49,631 nucleotides of DNA from an uncultured Caulobacterales bacterium (GTDB taxonomy: Bacteria; Pseudomonadota; Alphaproteobacteria; Caulobacterales; Maricaulaceae), in assembly GCA_937929915.1 (NCBI GenBank), contig CALFUN010000025.1:1-49631 (forward strand). Direction: 5' to 3'. The notes below the pieces were generated by a model that was not told the origin of the DNA, did not search any database, and worked only from the letters and a program-made list of their open reading frames with translations. Below are positions 9,384 to 18,825 of the stretch, in pieces; the stretch's first letter is position 1; the number at the start of each line of letters is the position of its first letter. A program made the position numbers and the translations under genes.

Positions 9384-11054
9384 TCACATATTCGGGTAGT
9401 TCGGCCCGCCTCCGCCTTCTGGCACAGTCCATGTGATATTTTCACTCGGATCTTTAATATCACATGTTTTACAATGAATACAGTTTTGCGAATTTAAATG
9501 AAACCGCGGATTAGAGCCGTCATCATCGCGTAATATTTCATAAACACCTGCGGGGCAGTAACGCTGGGCGGGTTCATCATATTTGGGCAAGTTTACCGTA
9601 ATCGGTAGAGTTTCATCGGCAAGCTTCAAATGGCTTGGCTGTTCTTCGCTGTGATTGGTCGCGGTGAAGCTCACATTGGTTAAACGGTCAAAGGAAATAA
9701 CACCGTCAGGTTTCGGATAATCAATCTTTTTATGCTCAGACAATAGGCCTGTAGAATTGGCATCATTTTTCTTATGCGATAGCGTGCCAAAGATATTCAT
9801 TTTCGTAAGTGTCGCCGCCCACATATCCAGACCGCCGAGCAGCATACCACCTAAGAACGGCCCAAAACGGCTATTGAGCGGAGCGACATTGCGCACAGGG
9901 CGCAAATCTTGCCCAATCGGGCCATTATGCAGCGCATCATCATAAGCTTGTAGCGCGTCCCCCGCGCGGCCCGCTTGAATCGCCGCAGCGGCGGCTTCCG
10001 CAGCATGAATACCAGAGAGCATCGCGTTGTGATTGCCTTTAATACGCGGCAAATTAACTAGTCCTGCCGTACAGCCCAGTAACGCGCCGCCCGGAAAGGC
10101 CACACGCGGAATAGATTGATAACCGCCTTTGGTAACAACACGCGCGCCATAGGCCACGCGTTTACCACCTTCGAGCAATTTGGCGATTTGAGGATGATGT
10201 TTCCAGCGCTGAAATTCTGCATATGGGTAAAGATGTGGATTGCTATAATTTAAATCAACAATCATTCCCAAAAAGAGTTGGTTATTTTCGGCATGATACA
10301 AAAATGAGCCGCCGCCTTGCTTCATACCTAAAGGCCAACCAGCACTGTGATAGACTTCGCCTTCATTATGATTTTCAGGTTTAATGTCCCAAATCTCTTT
10401 CATGCCCAAACCAAATTTCGGCGGCTCTGCGTCTTCATCTAATCCGTATTTATCAATCGCGACTTTTGAGAGCGAACCGCGCGCGCCTTCTGCAAGGAAT
10501 ACATATTTACCATGCAGCTCCAAACCCGGCTCATAGTTCTCCCCCATGCTGCCATCTTTAGCACGGCCAAATTCACCCGCCACAACGCCTTTCAGACTGC
10601 CATCTTCGCGGTAGACAAGTTCAGAACAGGACATACCCGGAAAGACTTCAACCCCAAGCCCTTCGGCTTGCTCTGCCAGCCAACGGCACACATTCCCCAT
10701 AGAGACAATATAATTACCGTGATTATGCATAAGCGGGGGCAACATAAACATAGGTAGAGCGAGTGAACCCGCTGGGCCAAAAATGGCAAGCTTATCAGAT
10801 TTCACCTTGGTTTTAACCGGCGCGCCGAGGTCTTCGAAATTTGGGAAAAGTGTTTTCAGGCCAATCGGGTCAAGTACCGCGCCTGATAAGATATGCGCGC
10901 CGACTTCGGAGCCTTTTTCCAGAACCACAACATTTAGCTCCGCATTGACCTGTTTGGCACGTATCGCCGCCGACAAACCCGCAGGCCCCGCCCCGACAAT
11001 CACAATATCGTATTCCATGCTCTCGCGCTCTGGTGTTTGGGCGTTTTCAGACAT
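9384..11054 (-). CDS. Electron transfer flavoprotein-ubiquinone oxidoreductase
   Basis: Membrane-associated FAD and 4Fe-4S enzyme passing electrons from ETF (fatty-acid and amino-acid oxidation) to ubiquinone. IVGAGPAGLSAAIRA near residue 19 is the FAD dinucleotide fold. The four cluster cysteines are C500 (in YCPAGVYE) and C525, C528 and C531 (in NCIHCKTCDIKDP). The C-terminus WTVPEGGGGPNYPNM is diagnostic, and 556 aa is full length. The ATG is at 11052-11054. Upstream, divergent from the RimK-fusion gene, are two perfect inverted repeats (11076-11125) that may be operators. The ETF alpha and beta genes are not in the window. Confidence 0.97.
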   Translation of the reverse strand: MSENAQTPERESMEYDIVIVGAGPAGLSAAIRAKQVNAELNVVVLEKGSEVGAHILSGAVLDPIGLKTLFPNFEDLGAPVKTKVKSDKLAIFGPAGSLALPMFMLPPLMHNHGNYIVSMGNVCRWLAEQAEGLGVEVFPGMSCSELVYREDGSLKGVVAGEFGRAKDGSMGENYEPGLELHGKYVFLAEGARGSLSKVAIDKYGLDEDAEPPKFGLGMKEIWDIKPENHNEGEVYHSAGWPLGMKQGGGSFLYHAENNQLFLGMIVDLNYSNPHLYPYAEFQRWKHHPQIAKLLEGGKRVAYGARVVTKGGYQSIPRVAFPGGALLGCTAGLVNLPRIKGNHNAMLSGIHAAEAAAAAIQAGRAGDALQAYDDALHNGPIGQDLRPVRNVAPLNSRFGPFLGGMLLGGLDMWAATLTKMNIFGTLSHKKNDANSTGLLSEHKKIDYPKPDGVISFDRLTNVSFTATNHSEEQPSHLKLADETLPITVNLPKYDEPAQRYCPAGVYEILRDDDGSNPRFHLNSQNCIHCKTCDIKDPSENITWTVPEGGGGPNYPNM

Positions 11055-11075
11055 ATATTCACACTCTATTCAAGC

Positions 11076-11125
11076 GAGCCGCTCAACGGCTCTGGTTATT
11101 CTATAAATTTAGGCTTATGCCTAAA
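11076..11125. promoter_or_regulatory. Two inverted repeats in a divergent promoter region
   Basis: The 127-bp gap between the divergent ETF-QO and RimK-fusion genes holds two perfect short palindromes: GAGCCG-CTCAA-CGGCTC at 11076-11092 and TTTAGGC-TTAT-GCCTAAA at 11108-11125. Neither has a following T-run in a sensible orientation. Operator sites or a 5' leader hairpin are more likely than terminators (inference). Confidence 0.35.
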
Positions 11126-11181
11126 CAGAAAACAGCCTTGCGACAAGCCTTAGCTGTCCGTGATGACGAGGAAAACATGAC

Positions 11182-12633
11182 GTGACAAATGTAAATTCAA
11201 CGCAAAATGCCACCACACTTGATTTGGGTTGGGAAGAATGGGTCAGCCTGCCTGATCTATCTCTGCCTGCCATAAAGGCTAAAATCGACACAGGCGCGCG
11301 CACATCTGCACTCCACGCCGTTGCGATAGAACCTTTTGGGACGAAAGATAAGCCGCAAATACGCTTTATCATGCACCCAGACCCATCTGACCCAACAATA
11401 GAAGTTATTTGTTCGGCCAATGTTGCAGACCGGCGCAATGTGACAAGCTCTAACGGCTCAACGGAGCTACGTTATGTGATTATTGCGAATATTAATATCG
11501 GTGAACATACATGGCCGATAGAAATCTCACTCACAAATCGCGAAACAATGGGGTACCGTATGTTGCTAGGCCGCTCGGCCCTGCGTGATGACATACAAGT
11601 CATTCCGTCATCGAGTTTCATCCAACCCGAACTCAGTTTCGATAATTATAAAAAACGCCAAACACGGCGCTCTATTCCGCGCCGCCCGCTGCGGATTGGC
11701 ATTTTAACACAAGAGCCGAATAATTATTCCAATAAACGCCTGATAGAGACCGCAGAAGCCCGCGGACATACTATTGAATGTATTGAAACAAGCCGCTGCT
11801 ATATGGCGATTAATGCCCATAAGCCCGAAGTCCATTATGACGGCAAAGCACTGCCACGCTATGACGCGATTATTCCGCGTATTGGTTCTCGCCTAACCTT
11901 TTATGGCATGGCCGTTGTGCGCCAATTTGAGAGTATGGGCGTTTATTGCTTAAATAAATCCACCCCCATCGGCACATCGCGCGATAAATTGCTCGCACAT
12001 CAAATTTTAGGTGCACACGGCCTTGATATGCCCGCAACCGCCTTTGCCAAGTCCAGCCAAGACACCAAAGGCATTCTTGATCTTGTTGGCGGCGCGCCTG
12101 TTGTGGTCAAACTCCTCGAAAGCACGCAAGGCAAAGGCGTAGTTCTCGCCGAAACCCGCAAGACAGCCTCCGCTTTAATCGACGCCTTTCGCGGATTAAA
12201 CGCGCATTTTCTTGTGCAAGAATTTGTGAAAGAGGCCAATGGCTCTGATTTGCGCTGTTTTGTTGTTCAAGGCAAAGTGGTGGGCGCGATGGTGCGCACC
12301 GCCCAAGCCGGCGAGTTTCGCTCTAATGTGCATCAAGGCGGCTCTGTTAAAAAAGCGCGCCTGACCAAAGATGAGCGCCGCGCAGCCATTAAAGCAGCTA
12401 AAATTCTCAAGCTCAATGTCGCGGGTGTGGATATTTTGCGATCTGATTCCGGCCCAAAAATCCTAGAGGTCAATTCATCCCCTGGGCTACAAGGCATTGA
12501 AGATGCTACAAAAAAAGATATTGCAGGTACAATTATCGAATGTATTGAAGCCAATGTTCCAACTGTATTTCGAACATCTGCGCACACATCAACGCGTCAG
12601 AATAAGACTCGTAAATCTCGCAAAACGGCGTAA
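11182..12633 (+). CDS. Fusion: retropepsin-like RimB/Zn_protease domain plus RimK ATP-grasp ligase
   Basis: 483-aa two-domain protein. Residues ~15-150 match the ATP-dependent zinc protease/RimB family, which has a pepsin-like fold: IDTGARTSAL at 35-44 holds the single aspartate of the retropepsin DTGA motif, and MLLGRSALRDD near 127-137 is the second family motif. Residues ~168-465 are a RimK-type ATP-grasp ligase (RIGILTQEP, then STQGKGVVLAE, LVQEFVKEANGSDLR and ILEVNSSPGLQGIE). RimK adds glutamates to ribosomal protein S6 or makes glutamyl chains; in other bacteria RimB is encoded separately and modulates that activity. The start is a GTG at 11182, nine bases after GAGGA at 11168-11172; a nearby ATG (11177) runs straight into a stop. 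A Lys/Arg-rich tail follows. Substrate unknown. Confidence 0.88.
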   Translation: MTNVNSTQNATTLDLGWEEWVSLPDLSLPAIKAKIDTGARTSALHAVAIEPFGTKDKPQIRFIMHPDPSDPTIEVICSANVADRRNVTSSNGSTELRYVIIANINIGEHTWPIEISLTNRETMGYRMLLGRSALRDDIQVIPSSSFIQPELSFDNYKKRQTRRSIPRRPLRIGILTQEPNNYSNKRLIETAEARGHTIECIETSRCYMAINAHKPEVHYDGKALPRYDAIIPRIGSRLTFYGMAVVRQFESMGVYCLNKSTPIGTSRDKLLAHQILGAHGLDMPATAFAKSSQDTKGILDLVGGAPVVVKLLESTQGKGVVLAETRKTASALIDAFRGLNAHFLVQEFVKEANGSDLRCFVVQGKVVGAMVRTAQAGEFRSNVHQGGSVKKARLTKDERRAAIKAAKILKLNVAGVDILRSDSGPKILEVNSSPGLQGIEDATKKDIAGTIIECIEANVPTVFRTSAHTSTRQNKTRKSRKTA

Positions 12634-12668
12634 GTTAAAGTTCAAGAATTTACGAGGGTACAGGTTGA

Positions 12669-13463
12669 ATGGAAACCGCGCTGCGATCATTAATAGATTG
12701 GTATGAACGCGTTGGCGTGGATGTCCCGCCGCTTGGGCCTATGCGGCCTAAACGCCCGGCAACACATCGCACGTCCAAACATGCGGTTACGTCCAAGCCG
12801 CAGCAATCTACGCCAAACCGCCAGACAACACAGCTCGGGCGTAACACTGATAATAATAATGCCGTTCAAGCCGCACGCGATGCTGCCCAAACAGCCAAAA
12901 CTTTAGACGCACTGAACATGGCCATTCGAAATTTCGATGCAGGACGCCTATCTGATAATGCGCGCCAAGCCGTCTTTGCACGCGGCAACCCTGCTGCCAA
13001 ATTCATGGTAATAGGCGAAGCGCCCAGCGCCGAAGATGACGCAAAAGGAACGCCCTTTATGGGCCGCGAGGGAGAATTATTATCCCGTATGCTTGGCGCG
13101 ATTGGCCTAAGCGAAGATGATTATTATTTAACGTTGGCTATAAATTGGCGGCTGCCGCAAAACCTAACGCCCAAACCCGCCGAGATAGATATTTGTCGTC
13201 CATTTTTAACCCGCCATATAGAGCTTGCCGCTCCGTCACATATTTTAATGCTCGGCAGTACACCCTTAAGCGCGCTCACACAGATGACAGGGATTATGAA
13301 ACATCATGGCCAATGGCAAACTGTAAAAATCGGCGATAAAGAGATAGCCGCATTGCCAATTTACCATCCCGCATTCTTACTCAACCAAGCGGATCTCAAA
13401 AAAGACGCATGGCGAGATTTATTAACCTTACGCGCGGCTTTAGACAGCACAAAAACCGCTTAA
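12669..13463 (+). CDS. Uracil-DNA glycosylase, family-4-like, lacking Fe-S cysteines
   Basis: Base-excision repair enzyme predicted to remove uracil from DNA. Residues ~1-75 are a Pro/Gln/Thr-rich, poorly conserved leader. The glycosylase domain follows, with motif A as GEAPSAEDDAKGTPFMG at 116-132 (GEAPG is usual) and the C-terminal motif YHPAFLL at 232-238. Family 4 enzymes usually bind a 4Fe-4S cluster with four cysteines; this protein has a single cysteine (C176, in DICRPFL), and the N-terminal cysteine region reads FDAGRLSDNARQAVF. So either a cluster-less subgroup or a changed activity is implied. It lies 35 bp after the RimK fusion, probably in the same operon. Confidence 0.82.
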   Translation: METALRSLIDWYERVGVDVPPLGPMRPKRPATHRTSKHAVTSKPQQSTPNRQTTQLGRNTDNNNAVQAARDAAQTAKTLDALNMAIRNFDAGRLSDNARQAVFARGNPAAKFMVIGEAPSAEDDAKGTPFMGREGELLSRMLGAIGLSEDDYYLTLAINWRLPQNLTPKPAEIDICRPFLTRHIELAAPSHILMLGSTPLSALTQMTGIMKHHGQWQTVKIGDKEIAALPIYHPAFLLNQADLKKDAWRDLLTLRAALDSTKTA

Positions 13464-13543
13464 TTTTACCCCTTATCCTCTTTTCAAATTTCACCAGACT
13501 TTCTATATGAAGGTCAATCATTCACGCTTATTTCGAGATTAAA

Positions 13544-14353
13544 ATGCGGAAAACCTTACTCTTATCCATGGCCATATGCGCGTTATCGGCTTGTAGCGGC
13601 GGCACAACAACACCCGACCCCACATCACATATGGATAACTTTATCACACAGTTAAAAAAAGACTATCCCGTTAGTCTTGCGCAAATCGCACCGGGTGTCT
13701 GGGTACATAGCACCAATTACACATTGCCGGGCCAAGCCTCGATTGCGAGCAATGGCTTAGTGGTTATGGATAATGATGAACTTATCCTTGTAGATACGGC
13801 GTGGGGCGAGCTTGCAACTCTATCTTTGCTGGAAACCCTCAAAGAAAAAACGGGCAAGCCTGTCACAAAACTCATTATCACCCATCACCATATGGACCGT
13901 ATTGCAGGCGTTGATGTGGCCGAACGGCAAAATATCCAAGTCTTTACCCATCCTGAAACCCCGCGTCTGGCGGCTATGCAAGGCTATCCCGTGCCCAACA
14001 CCTCGGTTTCAACCTTAAAAGCGCCAAAATCACGCAGCAAAGTCGGGCCTGTTGAAATTGCTTTTCCAGGACATGGTCATGCGGAAGATAATCTTGTCGT
14101 CTATGTGCCATCTGCAAATATTCTCTATGGCGGCTGTGCCATTCGCAGCGCAGGCAGCACGCATTTAGGCAATATCGCTGATGCGAATTTAAAAACATGG
14201 GGGCCAGCTTTGGCTTGGGTCAAAGCGACCTATCCCGAGACAAAAATCGTTGTCCCTGGGCATGGCAAAGGTGCAAATCTGTCATTGCTTGATGATAATT
14301 TGGCGCTAATTGCAAAGCGCGTAAATGCCGAAACAGAGACCGAAACGCCCTAA
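13544..14353 (+). CDS. Subclass B1 metallo-beta-lactamase-like lipoprotein
   Basis: 269-aa exported protein with a lipobox (LSAC, Cys17), so predicted to be membrane-anchored in the periplasm. The fold is a metallo-beta-lactamase with a complete B1-type zinc set: H114, H116 and D118 in THHHMDR; H179 in GHGHAEDN; C198 in LYGGCAI; H240 in VPGHG. The order matches Zn1 (3-His) and Zn2 (Asp-Cys-His) of B1 enzymes. The surrounding text (DNLVVYVPSANILYGGCAI, then GNIADANLKTW) resembles VIM-type enzymes, and the lipoprotein anchor recalls NDM. Most MBL-fold hydrolases lack the Zn2 cysteine, so hydrolysis of beta-lactams is a serious possibility, though unproven. No mobile element flanks it; it looks like a resident gene. 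Its stop overlaps the next convergent gene by four bases. Confidence 0.85.
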   Translation: MRKTLLLSMAICALSACSGGTTTPDPTSHMDNFITQLKKDYPVSLAQIAPGVWVHSTNYTLPGQASIASNGLVVMDNDELILVDTAWGELATLSLLETLKEKTGKPVTKLIITHHHMDRIAGVDVAERQNIQVFTHPETPRLAAMQGYPVPNTSVSTLKAPKSRSKVGPVEIAFPGHGHAEDNLVVYVPSANILYGGCAIRSAGSTHLGNIADANLKTWGPALAWVKATYPETKIVVPGHGKGANLSLLDDNLALIAKRVNAETETETP

Positions 14354-14940
14354 TTTGTTTTACGGTAAGCCTGCAAAGCTTTTAAATCATCCACATCTGT
14401 GAGCGTTCTTAACACTGCAATATTACCGTCAATGCGAGCTTTAATATCTGATAAAGTCGCTTCATGTGACCAACGTACATAATCAAATATGCGCGGGTTT
14501 AACGGGCCATTTGCACCCATCAGCCAAAAGCCGCCATCATCTGCGGGGCCAAATACGGCCGCATTTTGCCGCAAGGCCGCAAAACCGTCAGCTATATCAA
14601 CGGCGGTAACTTGCGGGCAATCTGTACCGATAACAATGGCCGGACCTTTGCCTTGAAACACAGCGGCCAGACGCGGTGATAGCGAGCCTGGCACTTGCGC
14701 GATCTGGTTAATCTGTGTGTTCCCTTGCGCTTGCCATTCAGGGATCGTTCCCATCGCAGATGGCGGCGTAATCGCCAGTACAGTCTGCCAGCGCGGGTCT
14801 TGGACTTGGCGCAGGACTTGAGCTGTCATGGCGCGGTAAAGCCGCTTGGCATGCACCACACCAATATCACGTGCGAGCCGCGTTTTCGCGCGGCCCATCA
14901 CAGGCGCTTTGGCAAATATATAAAGTGTCGGGCGAGACAT
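14350..14940 (-). CDS. TIGR04282 family (DUF2064) glycosyltransferase
   Basis: 196-aa cytosolic nucleotide-diphospho-sugar transferase-like protein of TIGR04282. Visible motifs are the N-terminal FAKAPVMGRAKTRLA, IVIGTDCPQ around residue 100 (the metal-binding DCP segment) and FGPADDGGFWLMG. It pairs with the TIGR04283 glycosyltransferase 20 bp upstream on the same strand. The two families commonly occur together and have been linked to arsenosugar biosynthesis when arsM and radical-SAM genes are adjacent; no such genes are here, so the substrate is open. The 3' end overlaps the stop of the metallo-beta-lactamase gene on the other strand. Confidence 0.85.
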   Translation of the reverse strand: MSRPTLYIFAKAPVMGRAKTRLARDIGVVHAKRLYRAMTAQVLRQVQDPRWQTVLAITPPSAMGTIPEWQAQGNTQINQIAQVPGSLSPRLAAVFQGKGPAIVIGTDCPQVTAVDIADGFAALRQNAAVFGPADDGGFWLMGANGPLNPRIFDYVRWSHEATLSDIKARIDGNIAVLRTLTDVDDLKALQAYRKTN

Positions 14941-14960
14941 GGCTCTACCGTTTTATCCGC

Positions 14961-15662
14961 TTAAAGTTTGGCATGATAACGCTCATAAAGTGTCTGCACG
15001 GATACGCCTTTGCGGTAATCACGCAATAAACGATAATTTCGCCAACCGCGTGTCCAAACACCTTGGCATAGATGATCTGAAATATCCGTTCGCAGAGTTG
15101 CTGCAAGCGGCCCAATGCCTTTGCGGCCCGCGCGCACGCGAATACGGTCAATAAATTCAACATCTTCAAATAAAGGATAATCGGGTGAATAGCCGCCTAG
15201 CTCTTTATATATATCAGATGGAATCAGCAGGCCTTGATCGCCATATGGCAAACGCCATGCCCAACACCGTAAATCAACCCAGCGTTTTATGATAAAGCCA
15301 GATAGCCCTGTCTGGCAGGATTTATAGTGAAAATACCCCGTTTTTCGCGGCGCGGCCTTTATAAAAGCTTGCACGCTTTCAAACCAGTTTTCGGGTAAGA
15401 CGCAATCTGCGTGTAAAAATAATAAATGGCTAGGCTGCGTATCAGATGCGAGCGCCCAGTCTCCCCCGCGGGCAAGCTGCGCCCCGCGTCCAGATACCCC
15501 AGAGCAGATGATCGCAGCAGCTTTAAGCGCGATCTGTAAGGTTTTATCCGTAGAACCACCATCACTCACAATAAGCCGCACATCATCGCGCAGACCAATA
15601 GAGGTTAGCAATTTTGGCAAACTCGCTTCAGCGTTCAGTGTGGGGATAATGATTGTTAGCAC
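14961..15662 (-). CDS. TIGR04283 family glycosyltransferase (GT2)
   Basis: 233-aa GT-A glycosyltransferase. It opens LTIIIPTLNAEASLPKLL, has the sugar-nucleotide motif SDGGSTDKT, then LLFLHADC (the DXD-like metal site, HAD) and PYGDQGLLI with LFEDVEFIDR (acceptor-side acidic residues) as in TIGR04283. The start is the GTG at 15660-15662, giving the conserved beginning directly. It is first of a two-gene unit with the TIGR04282 gene. The family name refers to arsenosugar synthesis, but this context gives no support for that particular pathway. Confidence 0.85.
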   Translation of the reverse strand: MLTIIIPTLNAEASLPKLLTSIGLRDDVRLIVSDGGSTDKTLQIALKAAAIICSGVSGRGAQLARGGDWALASDTQPSHLLFLHADCVLPENWFESVQAFIKAAPRKTGYFHYKSCQTGLSGFIIKRWVDLRCWAWRLPYGDQGLLIPSDIYKELGGYSPDYPLFEDVEFIDRIRVRAGRKGIGPLAATLRTDISDHLCQGVWTRGWRNYRLLRDYRKGVSVQTLYERYHAKL

Positions 15663-15752
15663 AAGGGTTCAATATGAAAGTTTCAATATGTTAGCTCCCG
15701 CATATTTGCGTGAGACAAAATAAGTTAAATACCCCCTAGCACGAAACACAGG

Positions 15753-15786
15753 CAAAAAAAAAGCCCAGCTTTGCAGCCGAGCTTTC
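15753..15786 (-). terminator. Intrinsic terminator of the 15806-16216 gene
   Basis: On the minus strand, AAGCTCGGC and GCTGGGCTT form a nine-pair stem (including G-U pairs) around a six-base loop, followed by a run of nine T. It lies 20 bp past the stop of the secreted-protein gene and is a textbook rho-independent terminator. Confidence 0.85.
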
Positions 15787-15805
15787 ACGTTATATGTTCG
15801 AGAGG

Positions 15806-16216
15806 TTAACCTTCTTCGTCGACAACTTCGTCTTTAATTTGCGCGCGCGTTGCCGCTTCGACTTCGGCGCGTGATGGCGCGACTTTCTTTTGTTCTAAAA
15901 AGACGCGGCAAAACTGACCCGAAGGCTGCACAAGCTCATTGGCATATGCGCCATTACCTGAACATTTGACAACGCCAAGCGCTTGGCCATCATAAGCCTT
16001 TGTTGCAAAATCTGCACCGCGAACAGCCACAAAACAAATTTTACCCGCATCCAGCGTCATCACTGTTCCGCCTTCATATTCACAAGATTGTTCTGATGTC
16101 ACAACCCCTTCAGATGTTTTTGCGTCAAGATCGTTACTTTGCGCAAAACTTGGCGCAGCGGCGGCAAAAGCAAATGTTAAACCGAGAGCGGCTGCCCCGA
16201 AACTTAAATTAGCCAT
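15806..16216 (-). CDS. Small secreted protein of unknown function
   Basis: 136 aa with a Sec signal peptide (hydrophobic to about residue 25, ending AAPSFAQ). The mature part has four cysteines (in EQSCEYEGG, KICFVAV, VVKCSGN and GQFCRVF), probably two disulfides in the periplasm, and an acidic C-terminus ending DEVVDEEG. The ATG at 16214-16216 is preceded by AGGAG at seven bases' spacing, and a strong terminator follows, so it is a single-gene unit. I do not recognise the family; it may be restricted to this bacterial group. It is divergent from rnhB. Confidence 0.75.
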   Translation of the reverse strand: MANLSFGAAALGLTFAFAAAAPSFAQSNDLDAKTSEGVVTSEQSCEYEGGTVMTLDAGKICFVAVRGADFATKAYDGQALGVVKCSGNGAYANELVQPSGQFCRVFLEQKKVAPSRAEVEAATRAQIKDEVVDEEG

Positions 16217-16299
16217 GGTTTACTCCTAAAAAATTTCATAAAGTCTTATAGCAGACTTTTCTCAACTAAAAAGACCTACAGTTCAAAAATGCAGGTATT

Positions 16300-16899
16300 A
16301 TGCCACAACCTTTCCCAGATTTAAGCTTTGAGTCATACCACGGTAAGGTCCAAAAAGGGCCAATTTGTGGCGTCGATGAAGCGGGCAGAGGCCCGCTGGC
16401 TGGGCCTGTTGTAGCCGCAGCGCTCATCTTGGATCAAAACAACATCCCAGACGGTCTAAATGACAGTAAACGCTTATCTCCCAAGGCCCGTGAACGTTTG
16501 CTGAATGCGCTCTTGCCGCACGCGAAAATTGGCATTGGCATAAGCGAGCCAGAAGAAATTGACCGCTTAAATATTCTTTGGGCCAGCATGATTGCCATGC
16601 GCCGAGCCATAGAAAACCTTGAGATTCAACCGATTACCGCCTTAATCGATGGCAACCGCATACCTGATGGCCTGCCTTGTAAAGGCGTTGCGATTGTGAA
16701 AGGCGATAGCAAAAGCCTCTCCATCGCCGCCGCTTCTATAGTTGCCAAAGTCACGCGCGACCGATTAATGGCAGAGGCCAATAGGCGCTTTGGCGGCTAT
16801 GATCTCGCGCAGCATCAAGGCTATCCGACCAAGGCGCACCGCGTGGCCATAGAAAAACTCGGTAAAAGTCCAATACATCGCTGGAGTTTTGGCAAATAA
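16300..16899 (+). CDS. rnhB: Ribonuclease HII
   Basis: Cleaves RNA in RNA/DNA hybrids and at single misincorporated ribonucleotides. GVDEAGRGPLAGPVVAAA at about 24-41 contains the first catalytic Asp-Glu pair (D26, E27); DSKRLS, ALIDGN (third acidic residue) and SIAAASIVAKVTRDRLM are all typical. The 199-aa length is normal. The start ATG is at 16300. It is followed by a 300-bp gap and ccrM. The window also encodes RNase HI (rnhA), so both classes are present. Confidence 0.96.
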   Translation: MPQPFPDLSFESYHGKVQKGPICGVDEAGRGPLAGPVVAAALILDQNNIPDGLNDSKRLSPKARERLLNALLPHAKIGIGISEPEEIDRLNILWASMIAMRRAIENLEIQPITALIDGNRIPDGLPCKGVAIVKGDSKSLSIAAASIVAKVTRDRLMAEANRRFGGYDLAQHQGYPTKAHRVAIEKLGKSPIHRWSFGK

Positions 16900-18316
<1,417 letters not shown>

Positions 18317-18357
18317 AGCGGGCATTAAATATCTGAAAATAAGCCTTAACAGAGACA

Positions 18358-18391
18358 AAATGCAATTCTGTTCAGCTTGCATTTAGGTTTT
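18358..18391 (+). terminator. Possible ccrM terminator
   Basis: A perfect eight-base stem AAATGCAA / TTGCATTT with an 11-base loop (18358-18384) is followed by AGGTTTTATTT. The stem is AT-rich and the T-run is broken, so termination may be weak. Confidence 0.4.
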
Positions 18392-18467
18392 ATTTACCAT
18401 AGCGATAATTATAGCGTGGGGGCGTTAGCAATCCTACGTGAAAGATAGCTCAAACACGGAGGATATT

Positions 18468-18809
18468 ATGAGCAAACGCGACGATCTAATCGAAAAATAT
18501 GCAGCGGACATGAAAGAAAAATGCGGCGTAACAGCCGATATGGATTTATTACGCAAAGTCACGATTGGCTGTGGCCCGTCAATCTATAACCGCGATTCAT
18601 CTACAGTATCAGCATCTGACGCCTCAGAGCTTGCGACTGTGAAAAATAATTTCCTTATCAAAAAACTTGGCCTTAAAGACGGCCCAGCGCTTGATGAAGG
18701 CATCGAAAAAGTCATGAATCAATATGGCAAATCAACACGCTCTAAGTACCGCGCCGTTGTCTATTATCTTCTCGCCAAGCATTTTGGCAAAGAAAGTGTC
18801 TATAACTAA
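18468..18809 (+). CDS. DUF2853 family protein
   Basis: 113-aa cytosolic helical protein of the DUF2853 family, function unknown. Typical features are MSKRDDLIEKYAADMKEKCG at the start, KNNFLIKKLGL in the middle and the basic end KSTRSKYRAVVYYLLAKHFGKESVY. The ATG at 18468-18470 has an excellent CGGAGGA five bases upstream, which overrules the longer frame from 18438. It has its own upstream gap (18317-18467) and a strong terminator just after the stop, so it is probably monocistronic. It is convergent with mutY. Confidence 0.85.
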   Translation: MSKRDDLIEKYAADMKEKCGVTADMDLLRKVTIGCGPSIYNRDSSTVSASDASELATVKNNFLIKKLGLKDGPALDEGIEKVMNQYGKSTRSKYRAVVYYLLAKHFGKESVYN

Positions 18810-18825
18810 GTTTTTGACATTCAGC

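Noticed and set aside
13544-14353. Idea that the B1 metallo-beta-lactamase gene is a recently acquired resistance cassette
   Set aside because: No transposase, integron attC-like site, direct repeats or composition break is visible; it is packed tail to tail with a housekeeping-type gene.
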